DNA from: Planctomycetaceae bacterium
GTDB lineage: Bacteria > Planctomycetota > Planctomycetia > Pirellulales > UBA1268
Direction: 5' to 3'
Assembly (NCBI GenBank): GCA_003488325.1
Contig: DNLZ01000410.1
Span: forward strand, 1 to 10,197
Length of the DNA stretch: 10,197 nucleotides
The notes beneath the pieces were generated by a model. That model saw nothing but the letters and a program-made list of their open reading frames with translations. It was not told where the DNA came from and made no database searches. The translations under genes and the position numbers were made by a program. Positions 1 through 7,863 of the stretch are shown one piece after another. Each line of letters starts with the position of its first letter. Positions within the stretch are counted from its first letter, which is position 1.

Positions 1-25
1 CAGGGATGGCCCGGCAGCGCTCCAA

Positions 26-1768
26 TCAGAACTGCTGCGCCACGTAGCGGCGTCGCAGCCGCGCTCGCAGCCAGATGGCGGTGATGTTGAGCAGCGCGAT
101 GATGGTGACCAGCAGGAAGGTGATGGTGAAGACCATCGGCTGTGCGGCCTGCGCGTTGGGGCTCTGGAAACCGACGTCGTAGATCAGGTACGCCAGGTGC
201 ATGAATTCCCGCTCGGGATGGACGAAGGGAAACGTCCCGTCGATGGGCAGGTCGAGGGCGAGCTTCTTCACGCCGACGAGCATGAGCGGCGCCACCTCGC
301 CGGCGCCGCGTGCCATCGCGAGAATCAGGCCCGTCATGATGCCGGGCAGGGCCCGCGGCAGGACGATGTGACGGATGGTCTGCCATTTGCCGGCACCGCA
401 CGCGTACGACCCCTCGCGCATCGAATTCGGCACCGCGGCGAGCGCCTCTTCCGTCGCCACGATGACGACCGGGAGCGTGAGCAGGGCGAGCGTGAGCGAC
501 GCCCAGAGCAGGCCGCCGGTGCCGAACGTCGGCTGGCCGTCCGCCACGAGCCCGGCGCGGAAGAACATGTCGTCGATGCCGCTCCCCAGCCCGTAGCAGA
601 AGAAGCCGAGCCCGAAGGCGCCGTAGACGATGCTCGGGACACCCGCGAGGTTGTTGATTGCGATGCGCACCGCCGACGTGATCGGACCCCGGGACGCGTA
701 CTCCCGCAGGTAGAGGGCGGCGAGCACGCCGAAGGGCGCCACGAGGAGCGCCATGATGAGCGTCATGGCGACCGTGCCCCAGATCGCGGGGAAGACGCCA
801 CCCGCACTGTTGGCCTCGCGGGGGTCGTCGGCGAGGAACTCGCCCCAGCGTGCCCCGTAGACGCCCAGCTTTCCGAACGTGCCCAGGCGGTTCGGCTGCC
901 ACGCGTGGACGATCCCGTCGAGTGGCAGGGACGCTTCCGCGCCGTCGGCGGTCTCGAAGTCGACGAGCCAGCCCGCATTCCGCGCACGCAACGCCGAGGT
1001 CATCTCGTCGAGTACGACCGTCGCACGCTCCACTTCCGCGATCGTGCGGCGCTCCGCTTCCCGCGCCGCGACGGCTGCCGGGCTGTCTTCCCCCCGGTCC
1101 AGGCCCGCCTGGACGACCGCGAGCCGCGCCTGTCGCAGGCGGCGCTGGAGCGCGCCGCGATCGTGCTTGTCGATCGCCAGCGCCTCACGGAAGCGGCGGC
1201 GCGCGGCGGGGTGCTCGCGTTCGTATGCGGCCCAGACCTCCGCGGCCCCCTCGGCGACGATCATGTCACCGTGCCGAAGCTTCACGGGGAACCCGTGGAA
1301 GCGACCCCCCTCGAGTCGCTCGACGGCCGTCGCCCATACCGGTCGCTCCACGCTCGCGATCGCGTGATCGTCGAACCACTCGAAGTGTCGCCCGGTGAGC
1401 TCGAAGTTCGCTGTCCGCACGAGGCGGCGCGTGGACGCAGACGCACCCTCCGCGAGGTCGCCGCGGACGATCTCGCGGTCGGTCACCTCGCCGAGCACGC
1501 GTCGGCCATCCGCGAGGGTGACGAGTTCGAGCGGCGCGGGCCAGAACGTGGCCGCGCCGCGCACGGCGATGAAGGCGAGCAGGCCCACGATCATCACGAT
1601 GGCCAGCGCCAGCGAGCCGCCGGTGAGCCATACCCAGGGCTCGCCATGGGCGGCGAGCGCGGCATGTGCGGACCGCACGCGTCGTGGCGGGCGTTCCGCC
1701 GCCGGACTGAACGGCAGTCCGCCCCTCGTCGGGCGGCTGGCGGCACCACGGCCCGGGTCAGAGCTCAT
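26..1768 (-). CDS. pstA: Phosphate ABC transporter permease PstA, long form
   Basis: One of two membrane subunits of the high-affinity phosphate importer, acting in the cytoplasmic membrane with PstC, PstB and PstS. The protein has 580 residues, about twice a classical PstA of roughly 290. An Arg-rich N-terminus leads to a first membrane segment (about 50-70). A soluble stretch (71-323) follows, containing a charged, probably coiled-coil part (about 186-265). The conserved permease core then begins at GGVFPAIWGTV (323-333), with NNLAGVPSIVYG at 372-383. The ABC-permease EAA loop is at about 440-490 (EEALAAVPNSMREGSYACGA, ending near ARGAGEVAPLM), and a last membrane segment lies at about 545-567. 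This matches the enlarged PstA type known from Pseudomonas-like and marine bacteria. By positive-inside logic the soluble part lies outside the cytoplasm (inference). The ATG overlaps the end of pstC by 11 bp and has a GGAGG ribosome site 4 nt upstream inside pstC, which supports this start and tight co-expression. The family is very secure; the transported ion is inferred from the family. Confidence 0.92.
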   Translation of the reverse strand: MSSDPGRGAASRPTRGGLPFSPAAERPPRRVRSAHAALAAHGEPWVWLTGGSLALAIVMIVGLLAFIAVRGAATFWPAPLELVTLADGRRVLGEVTDREIVRGDLAEGASASTRRLVRTANFELTGRHFEWFDDHAIASVERPVWATAVERLEGGRFHGFPVKLRHGDMIVAEGAAEVWAAYEREHPAARRRFREALAIDKHDRGALQRRLRQARLAVVQAGLDRGEDSPAAVAAREAERRTIAEVERATVVLDEMTSALRARNAGWLVDFETADGAEASLPLDGIVHAWQPNRLGTFGKLGVYGARWGEFLADDPREANSAGGVFPAIWGTVAMTLIMALLVAPFGVLAALYLREYASRGPITSAVRIAINNLAGVPSIVYGAFGLGFFCYGLGSGIDDMFFRAGLVADGQPTFGTGGLLWASLTLALLTLPVVIVATEEALAAVPNSMREGSYACGAGKWQTIRHIVLPRALPGIMTGLILAMARGAGEVAPLMLVGVKKLALDLPIDGTFPFVHPEREFMHLAYLIYDVGFQSPNAQAAQPMVFTITFLLVTIIALLNITAIWLRARLRRRYVAQQF

Positions 1769-4424
1769 GGGCCCTCCGACGGAATCGCTGGCGCACGATT
1801 TCGGCGAGCGTGTTGACGACGAACGTCATGCCGAAGAGGGCGAGGGCGGCGAGGAAGAGGACCCGGTAGTGCGCGCTGCCCCGGGCCGCCTCCGGCAGTT
1901 CCGTGGCGATGGCGGCCGACAGGGTTTGGAAGCCGTTGAAGACGTTCCAGTCGATGATCGGCGTGTTGCCCGCCGCCATGAGCACGATCATCGTTTCGCC
2001 GACCGCGCGTCCGAGCCCGATCATGACGGCGGAGAAGATGCCGCTCGCCGCCGCCGGCACGATCACGCGGATCGCCGTCTGCCAGGGCGTCGCGCCCGCG
2101 CCGAGCGACGCGCTGCGGAGATGGTCGGGCACGCTCGTGAGCGCGTCGTCGGCGATCGTGAAGATCAGCGGGATGACGGCGAAACTCATGCCGAGTCCGA
2201 CGATCAGCGCGTTGCGCTGGACGTAGGTGCCGAAGAGCCCGCCCCGGGCGTCCAGCCGCAACGCATCGAGAAACACGCCCCCGGCGGCCGCCAGGCCGAT
2301 GGCCACGGCAACGCCGCAAACGAAGACGACGAGGGACGCGACCGCCGCCGTCCGTGTGGTCCAGCCGCCGGCTCCGACGACCGCGACGGGTGTGATCCGT
2401 CGCAGCCAGGGGTTCACCAGCCTTCCGACCACCGCGGCGGCGGCGACGGCCGACAGGGGCAGGAGCGCCACCACCCAGCCGCCGAACCCACTCCCACCCC
2501 GGCCGTCGAGCCACGCGCGGAAGTCACCGTCGAAGAGCAGTCGTTCGACGTGCGGCGCGACCGCCGTCGCGGCGAGGCAGCCGAGCGGCAGGGCGACGAG
2601 GCCGATCACCGGCAGCCGCCACGGGGCGAGACGCGGTCGCCAGCCCGCCGGGAGCAGCTGCCAGAGGTGCGCGCCGGCGAGCAGCACCGCGGGGACGACG
2701 AACAGTCCCGTCACGACCGGCACCACGCCCCGTTCGACGAGCGGGGCGAAGACCATGCCCGCGATGAACCCGAGCACGACGCTCGGAAGCCCGGCCATGA
2801 GTTCGATCGTCGGCTTGATTCGCGCACGCCAGCGGGGATGCATGAACTGGCTGGCGTAGATCGCCGCCAGGATCGCGACCGGAGTCGCGAAGAGCATCGT
2901 GTAGAGCGTGGCCTTGATGGTGCCGAAGACGAGCGGCACGAGACCGAACTTCGACTCGAACGACTCGTGTCCGGTGGTCTCCCACGCATGGACCGGCCCG
3001 GCGTAGTTCTCGTACCAGACGCGTCCGAGGAGCGTCCGCCCGGAGATTTCGGGATAGCCGGCGTCGATTCGCCAGGCCGCGAGCGTGCCCGCGCCGGCCG
3101 CGAGGAGCAGGTTCTCGCGTGGCGCGATGCAGAGCTGCTCGGCTGCCACGTCGATCGCCCGCTCGGGCTCCAGGACCTCCTCGCCGGTGGTCGAATGGAG
3201 GAGCCGGACGCTCCCCTCGGCATCGGCCACCGCGAACAGCCGGGACCGCGGCGACGCGGCGATCGCCCGGATGCCCGCCGCGCCGGAGCCGCGGCGGACC
3301 GCAAACGTCCTCGACTCCCGCATGGCGAGGCCATCGGCGGCGAGCGCGGCACCGCCCCGTGATGCAAAGAGCACGTGCACGACGCCCGCCTCGTCGCCGA
3401 CCGCCAGCGACGCGCCCCCGAAGAGACGCTCGACGGCGGTGACCCGGGTGGTCGTCTGGTCGTCGCCACCCACGTGGAACACCTCCATCGGCTCGGGCGA
3501 CTCGACGTTGCGGATGACGAACCTTCGTGCCGAGCCGTCATGGGCGACCACGAACAGCTGATCGCCCCGTTCCGAGACACGCACGAACGACGGCCGTTCG
3601 CCGTCGTGAGGGGCGAGCGAGCTTCCCACCGACGTGGTCACCACCTCGTCGGTCAGGAGGTTGCGTCGTGCGGTGACGGACTCGACGCGCACCCGGCCGG
3701 CGGCGTCGAGTGCCGCCACGATCGTGCCGTCCGGTCGGGACGCGACGTCGATGTCGACGATCGCGTCGGAGTCGAGCCTCGATGGCGTGGCCAGTTCGCA
3801 GACGAGCGAGACGGCGGCGTAATGGCCCGTCATGCCGCGGATGATCGTTTCACCGTCGACGCTGACGGCACTGCCAGGGACCAGGCCGGCGGCGGCCTCC
3901 GGCACCGCGTCGGGAGGGATGAACCGGGAGTCGAGACCGATCCTGCCGATGCGAAACGTGCCATCGGCGTAGCCGACCGCCCCGGTGCCGGCCGCCCCGG
4001 TCACCCGGATCGTGGTCGCGCCTTCGAGCCCGAGTGCGGCGGCGGGACGTGCGTGCAGCACGGTGCCATCGCCGATGCGCACGACCTGCAGATCGCCTGC
4101 GATGCCGCCCGTATCCCCGCGCGTTGCGAACCACGTCAGGAGTCCGGAGTCGTCGCTTCCCAGGCAGGCGAGGCGGCCGGCCTCGGCATTGGGCAGCGGT
4201 CCGACCCGCTCCATCCGCGACGAGGCCGATCGGAAGAGTGGCAGGGCCACGGCGAGCAAAAACGCCCCCACCAGCAGCACGGCCACGATCGTGCCGATGC
4301 CTCCGACGGTGATGAGGCCGCGGGCGATCGCGTCGGTCGCCCGCACCCAGGGGCGCGTGGTGCGGCGACGCGATCGCCCGGTCAGCGTGCGGGCCGGCGT
4401 GGAGATGGAAGGGGAGTCGGGCAT
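1758..4424 (-). CDS. pstC: Phosphate ABC transporter permease PstC, long form
   Basis: Partner permease of PstA in the phosphate importer. At 888 residues it is far longer than a classical PstC (about 300-320). An Arg-rich cytoplasmic N-terminus precedes membrane segment 39-63. Residues about 72-470 form a soluble region of repeated beta-type units that read like WD40/propeller blades, for example SPRSRLFAVADAEGSVRLLH at 391-410. The transport core begins near 490. GLPSVVLGFIAG (545-556) is the PstC signature, the EAA loop is at about 757-792 (ADDALTSVP, LGAGATPWQTAIRVIVP), and GLGRAVGETMIVLMAAGNT (803-821) is highly typical of long-form PstC. Between these motifs, about 566-735 holds an insertion with some four hydrophobic segments (567-590, 604-625, 648-668, 694-717). 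The soluble domain should face outside the cytoplasm (inference). I see no clear ribosome site before the ATG at 4424; it is chosen because the basic N-terminus and first membrane segment follow at the usual distance. Downstream it overlaps pstA. Regulation by phosphate starvation is expected from the family, but no clear Pho box is visible. Confidence 0.9.
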   Translation of the reverse strand: MPDSPSISTPARTLTGRSRRRTTRPWVRATDAIARGLITVGGIGTIVAVLLVGAFLLAVALPLFRSASSRMERVGPLPNAEAGRLACLGSDDSGLLTWFATRGDTGGIAGDLQVVRIGDGTVLHARPAAALGLEGATTIRVTGAAGTGAVGYADGTFRIGRIGLDSRFIPPDAVPEAAAGLVPGSAVSVDGETIIRGMTGHYAAVSLVCELATPSRLDSDAIVDIDVASRPDGTIVAALDAAGRVRVESVTARRNLLTDEVVTTSVGSSLAPHDGERPSFVRVSERGDQLFVVAHDGSARRFVIRNVESPEPMEVFHVGGDDQTTTRVTAVERLFGGASLAVGDEAGVVHVLFASRGGAALAADGLAMRESRTFAVRRGSGAAGIRAIAASPRSRLFAVADAEGSVRLLHSTTGEEVLEPERAIDVAAEQLCIAPRENLLLAAGAGTLAAWRIDAGYPEISGRTLLGRVWYENYAGPVHAWETTGHESFESKFGLVPLVFGTIKATLYTMLFATPVAILAAIYASQFMHPRWRARIKPTIELMAGLPSVVLGFIAGMVFAPLVERGVVPVVTGLFVVPAVLLAGAHLWQLLPAGWRPRLAPWRLPVIGLVALPLGCLAATAVAPHVERLLFDGDFRAWLDGRGGSGFGGWVVALLPLSAVAAAAVVGRLVNPWLRRITPVAVVGAGGWTTRTAAVASLVVFVCGVAVAIGLAAAGGVFLDALRLDARGGLFGTYVQRNALIVGLGMSFAVIPLIFTIADDALTSVPDHLRSASLGAGATPWQTAIRVIVPAAASGIFSAVMIGLGRAVGETMIVLMAAGNTPIIDWNVFNGFQTLSAAIATELPEAARGSAHYRVLFLAALALFGMTFVVNTLAEIVRQRFRRRAHEL

Positions 4425-4564
4425 CGCAGGGGCGGAGGCGACCGCCGCGGAAGGTGTACCGGTCGGGCGTGAGCGTTTCGTGAGGAGCCCCGACGGAGTG
4501 AACCGTCAAAACGTGAACTCGTCGAGGGGTGCCCCTCGACGAGGCCCGCCACGGGGTGGCCGCA
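4425..4564 (-). other. Intergenic region between putA and pstC
   Basis: The 140-bp gap contains the putA-proximal hairpin (described separately) and must hold any separate promoter for the pst genes. On the minus strand a TTGACG hexamer (4505-4510) resembles a -35 box, but no convincing -10 lies 16-18 nt further on. A TACACC (4453-4458) resembles a -10 without a matching -35. No open reading frame of interest is seen. If the hairpin terminates putA, the pst promoter lies here. Confidence 0.5.
4507..4543 (-). terminator. Likely terminator hairpin downstream of putA
   Basis: CTCGTCGAGGGG and CCCCTCGACGAG form a perfect 12-bp inverted repeat (4518-4529 and 4532-4543) separated by only TG, so in RNA the innermost pairs would open to form the loop. 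Read on the minus strand, the stem is followed by TTCACGTTTTG, a modest T-rich tail. It sits 21 nt past the putA stop and before the pst genes, where an intrinsic terminator is expected. The U-tract is imperfect, so efficiency is uncertain; a protein-binding palindrome is the alternative. Confidence 0.6.
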
Positions 4565-7500
4565 TCAAGGATCCGAAGCCGGGGGCGGCGCGAAACCGCG
4601 ACGCAGCGTGTTCTCCGTGACCGTTCGTGGAACCGTGAAGGCAGCGAGGGTGTCCGGACCGCCGGCCTTCCCCCCGATTCCGGAGAGCCTGTAGCCGCCG
4701 AACGGCTGGCGGTGCACCAGTGCGCCGGTGATGCCTCGATTGAGATAGACGTTGCCGGCCTCGAGCGCCTCTCGAGCCCGGGCAAGCCGCGACGGACTCC
4801 GCGAGAAGACCCCGGCGGTCAGCGCGTAGGGCGTGCCGTTGGCCAGCGCGATCGCGTGGTCGAAGTCGCTCGCGCGGATCACGGCGAGCACGGGCCCGAA
4901 GATCTCCTCCTGTCCGAGGGGGCCGCCGGGGTCGACGTCGGCGAAGAGATGCGGTCCGACGAACCAGCCGCGGTCGTCGAGGTGGTCGACGTCGATCGAG
5001 GCCACGAGCCGTGCCGTGGCGCGGCCGAGTGCGATGAATCGACCGATCCGTTCGCGGGCCTCCTCGTCGACGACCGGCCCGACCTGCGTGCCCGGCGCAG
5101 TGGCTGGACCGACCGAGAGGCTGCGGACGGCACCGGCGAGCCGGTCGAGAAACAGATCATGAATTTCGTCGAGCACGATCACACGCGAGCACGCCGAGCA
5201 CTTCTGGCCGGCGAACGCGAACGCGGAGTGCACGACGCCCTTCACCGCCTCGTCGAGGTCCGCATCGTCATCCACGATGATCGCGTTCTTGCCCCCCATC
5301 TCGGCGATCACGCGCTTGACGGTGTGACCCTCGCCCCCCGAGGACGACGCGGCGAGTGCCTGGATCGACAGGCCGACGGCCCGCGAGCCGGTGAAGGCGA
5401 CCAGGGCGGTGTCGGGATGGGCGATCAGGGGCGGGCCGAGTTCCTCACCCCGACCCGGCAGGAAGGCCAGCGCGCCCGCGGGCACGCCGGCCTCGAGCAG
5501 GATCTCGTGCAGCCGCAGCCCGACGAGCGACGACTGCTCCGCGGGCTTCATGACCACCGTGTTGCCCGTGACGAGGGCCGCCGTCGTCATGCCGCAGAGG
5601 ATCGCGAGCGGGAAGTTCCACGGGGCGATCACCACCGCGATGCCGCGCGGGCGTGGCTCGGTCACGTTCTCCTCGCCGGGCACGTCCACGCGGCGCGGCC
5701 GGGCGATCCGCCCCCCTTCGAGCGCGTAGTACTCGCAGAAATCGATCGCCTCCGCGACGTCCGCGTCCGCCTCGCGCCAGGGCTTGCCCACCTCGAGCAC
5801 CTCGAGCGCCGCGAGGTCGAAGCGCCGCCGCCGCATGATCTCCGCGGCCCGCCGGAGCACCGCCGCCCGGGCCTCGATACCCGCGGCCCGCCAGGCGGGG
5901 AGTGCCTCGCCTGCGCAGGCGACGGCGCGCGCCGCGTCCGCGGGCGTCGCGGCACCGACGCGTGCGACGAGCCGCTCGCGTTCCGATGGATCGAACCGCA
6001 GGAAGCGGGCATCGGGCATGCTCCGCTCTCCGTCGATTACCGCGGGGACGAAGGGAGCGGCGTCGCCGCACGCCCCGGCAGCGCGGGCGACCGCGTCCGC
6101 CATCGCCTGTCGGACCGTCGCGAGCGAAAAGTCGGAGAGTGGCTCGTTGCGAAACGTGTCCGGGTGCGACGTCGCAGGCGGACTGCCCGCCGCACCGGCC
6201 GATCCCACCGGCGGCGCGAGGAGCACCTCCGGCGACGCGCCCTGCACGAATCCGGCCCGCAGGAAGGATTCGTTGGACGAGTTCTCGAGCAGCCTGCGCA
6301 CGAGGTACGCCATGCCGGGCACGAGTTCGCCGTACGGCATGTAGACCCGCAGCCGCCAGCCCGCGCCCGTGATGGCCTGCTTCTCCGGTTCCGCCATGCC
6401 GTAGAGCATCTGCACCTCGATGTCCCGGCGATCGAGGCCGAGGTGCTCGGCCACAGCCATGCCGTGGGCGATCGAGCGCAGGTTGTGGCTGCCCAGCGCC
6501 GGCCGCAGTCGCGTCGCGTGCTCCATGACGAACGTCGTGGCCGCCTCGTAGCAGGCGTCCGTGAGCCACTTCTGCTCCCAGACCGGCACCGGCCACCCAG
6601 CCGACCGCGCGTGGATCGTCTCGTGATCCCAGTACGCTCCCTTGACGAGGCGCACCCAGATCGGCGCGCCCCGTCGACCGGCCCACTCGGCGAGGTCGGC
6701 GAGGTCGCGCGGCGCGTCGCGGAGGTAGCACTGCACCACGACGCCGCAGTGGGGCCACTCCCGAAACTCCGGCTCCATGGCGATCGTGCGAAAGATCGAC
6801 AGTGCCAGGTCCTTCGTCGCGTGGCTCTCCATGTCGACGTGCACCTGCGCGCCGTGGTCGCGGGCGGCACGCCAGAGCGGTCGCAGCCTGGCGAGGACGC
6901 GTTCGGTCGTGCCGTGCGGATCGATCGCGTCGAACCGGGGATCGAGCGCCGACAGCTTGAGCGAGACGTTGACACGCGGCAGCGGGCCCGCGGGCCCTTC
7001 GTCGACGAGCGGCTCGGGCGGCCAGTGCGAGGCGGTCGCCGGCAACTCGGTCAGCAGTCGCAGGTAGGCGTCCGCGTAGGCATCGGCCTCCACATCGCCC
7101 GTCACCGCCTCACCGAGCAGGTCGAGCGTGAAGCCGCGTCGGTGCTTCCGCTCCGCGAGCGCCGCGGCGGCAGCCTCCTCGGGCGTCGTGCCCGCGATGA
7201 ACGTGCGTGCCTGGGCGAGCATCGCGGCCCGTACGGCGCGGGCCGCCAGCGGGGCGAGCAGGCCGCTCCGCGCGGCCTGCAGTGCCATCCTCAGCACGGC
7301 GGGCAGTCGGTTCAGCGTGTCATCGTCGAGATACTCGCGGACGTGCCGGTCGAGCGCGCGGGGATCGTCGAGCATCGGCATGCAGTCGACGAGCCTGAAG
7401 AGCCGCACCTTGAGGTCGTCGTCGTGCGTGGCCCATTCGCCCGCCTGCGTCGTCCACCAGTCAGGCGAGGCGGGGGATGGACGTGCCCGGAGGGCGTGCG

Positions 7501-7603
7501 CCAGAAGATCGCGGCCGATCTGCTGCGTGCGGGCCTCGATCCGTTGGAGATCGTCGCTGCCAAGACGGCTGCGGAATCCAGCGAACGGGCCGGGCGGGGG
7601 CAT
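4565..7603 (-). CDS. putA: Bifunctional proline dehydrogenase / glutamate-semialdehyde dehydrogenase (PutA, minimal type)
   Basis: Catalyses both steps of proline catabolism: FAD-dependent oxidation of proline to pyrroline-5-carboxylate, then NAD-dependent oxidation of glutamate semialdehyde to glutamate. With the start at 7603 it has 1012 residues, close to the minimal (type A) PutA length of about 1000, and lacks an N-terminal ribbon-helix-helix DNA-binding domain. A helical N-terminal region leads into the proline dehydrogenase barrel (about 205-455), with VSLKLSAL (213-220), VRLVKGAYWD (317-326), YMPYGELVPG (421-430) and YLVRRLLENSSNESF (433-447), the substrate and FAD site. An Ala/Pro-rich linker (about 460-485) joins the aldehyde dehydrogenase domain. 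That domain shows PWNFP (661-665), FTGSRAVG (737-744), the general-base Glu768 in EMGGKN, nucleophile Cys802 in GQKCSACSR, and PFGGYRLSGIGG (967-978). The reading frame stays open upstream to 7798, but those 65 residues look unlike any PutA, so the ATG before PPPGPFAGF is preferred. It is transcribed divergently from rpe and is not obviously linked in function to its neighbours. Confidence 0.95.
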   Translation of the reverse strand: MPPPGPFAGFRSRLGSDDLQRIEARTQQIGRDLLAHALRARPSPASPDWWTTQAGEWATHDDDLKVRLFRLVDCMPMLDDPRALDRHVREYLDDDTLNRLPAVLRMALQAARSGLLAPLAARAVRAAMLAQARTFIAGTTPEEAAAAALAERKHRRGFTLDLLGEAVTGDVEADAYADAYLRLLTELPATASHWPPEPLVDEGPAGPLPRVNVSLKLSALDPRFDAIDPHGTTERVLARLRPLWRAARDHGAQVHVDMESHATKDLALSIFRTIAMEPEFREWPHCGVVVQCYLRDAPRDLADLAEWAGRRGAPIWVRLVKGAYWDHETIHARSAGWPVPVWEQKWLTDACYEAATTFVMEHATRLRPALGSHNLRSIAHGMAVAEHLGLDRRDIEVQMLYGMAEPEKQAITGAGWRLRVYMPYGELVPGMAYLVRRLLENSSNESFLRAGFVQGASPEVLLAPPVGSAGAAGSPPATSHPDTFRNEPLSDFSLATVRQAMADAVARAAGACGDAAPFVPAVIDGERSMPDARFLRFDPSERERLVARVGAATPADAARAVACAGEALPAWRAAGIEARAAVLRRAAEIMRRRRFDLAALEVLEVGKPWREADADVAEAIDFCEYYALEGGRIARPRRVDVPGEENVTEPRPRGIAVVIAPWNFPLAILCGMTTAALVTGNTVVMKPAEQSSLVGLRLHEILLEAGVPAGALAFLPGRGEELGPPLIAHPDTALVAFTGSRAVGLSIQALAASSSGGEGHTVKRVIAEMGGKNAIIVDDDADLDEAVKGVVHSAFAFAGQKCSACSRVIVLDEIHDLFLDRLAGAVRSLSVGPATAPGTQVGPVVDEEARERIGRFIALGRATARLVASIDVDHLDDRGWFVGPHLFADVDPGGPLGQEEIFGPVLAVIRASDFDHAIALANGTPYALTAGVFSRSPSRLARAREALEAGNVYLNRGITGALVHRQPFGGYRLSGIGGKAGGPDTLAAFTVPRTVTENTLRRGFAPPPASDP

Positions 7604-7863
7604 GGGTCGTGGGCCTACTCTGTGACGGGCGCGAGGAGCAGCATACGGGCCGGGGTCGGCCAGGGGGGCGGCGGCGCCGATTCCCGCACGACGAGGCCCA
7701 TAAATCCAAGCCTCTGTTGGTGTTGCGCACTGCCGTGGGCGAGCGGGTCGATGGGGAAGACGGCCGTGTGGTACCCTCTCGGGAGACGTGCGGGGCATGG
7801 CTGCCCTGCGATTCCGCCAGTGCGTATCTCGTGAAGTCTGCGGCTGGAAGAGCCTTCGATCGC
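7604..7863. promoter_or_regulatory. Divergent intergenic region between putA and rpe
   Basis: About 260 bp separate the divergently read putA and rpe, so promoters for both should lie here. It is a little less GC-rich around 7698-7735 (CATAAATCC, CTCTGTTGGTG) than the flanking genes. I could not assign a confident -35/-10 pair on either strand; TACCCT at 7772-7777 is a weak -10 candidate for rpe. The frames open through this stretch look non-coding in composition. Confidence 0.45.

Noticed and set aside
1..25. Start of a following gene (such as pstB) on the minus strand
   Set aside because: Only 25 bases remain past the pstA stop. They contain a GGAG but no start codon at a suitable distance, so nothing can be called.
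197..1816. A 539-codon plus-strand open frame antisense to pstA
   Set aside because: It has the same shadow composition and covers the conserved PstA core on the other strand.
1395..3362. Long plus-strand open frame (655 codons) antisense to pstC and pstA
   Set aside because: The translation is a highly charged Arg/Asp/Glu/His-rich sequence without motifs, whereas the minus strand gives clear permeases. It is a GC shadow.
7604..7798. Upstream extension of putA to an ATG at 7798
   Set aside because: The extra 65 residues are Pro/Arg-rich, unlike PutA N-termini, and would occupy most of the divergent promoter region. The start at 7603 gives the normal minimal PutA length.
4529..7834. A 1101-codon plus-strand open frame antisense to putA
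   Set aside because: The opposite strand encodes a full PutA with all catalytic motifs. The antisense translation is Arg/Gly/His/Asp-rich with no recognisable domain, as expected from high GC content suppressing stops.
7477..7863. Upstream in-frame extension of rpe to an ATG at 7477
   Set aside because: It would overlap the 5' end of putA and add 129 unrelated residues to a protein that already has full family length.
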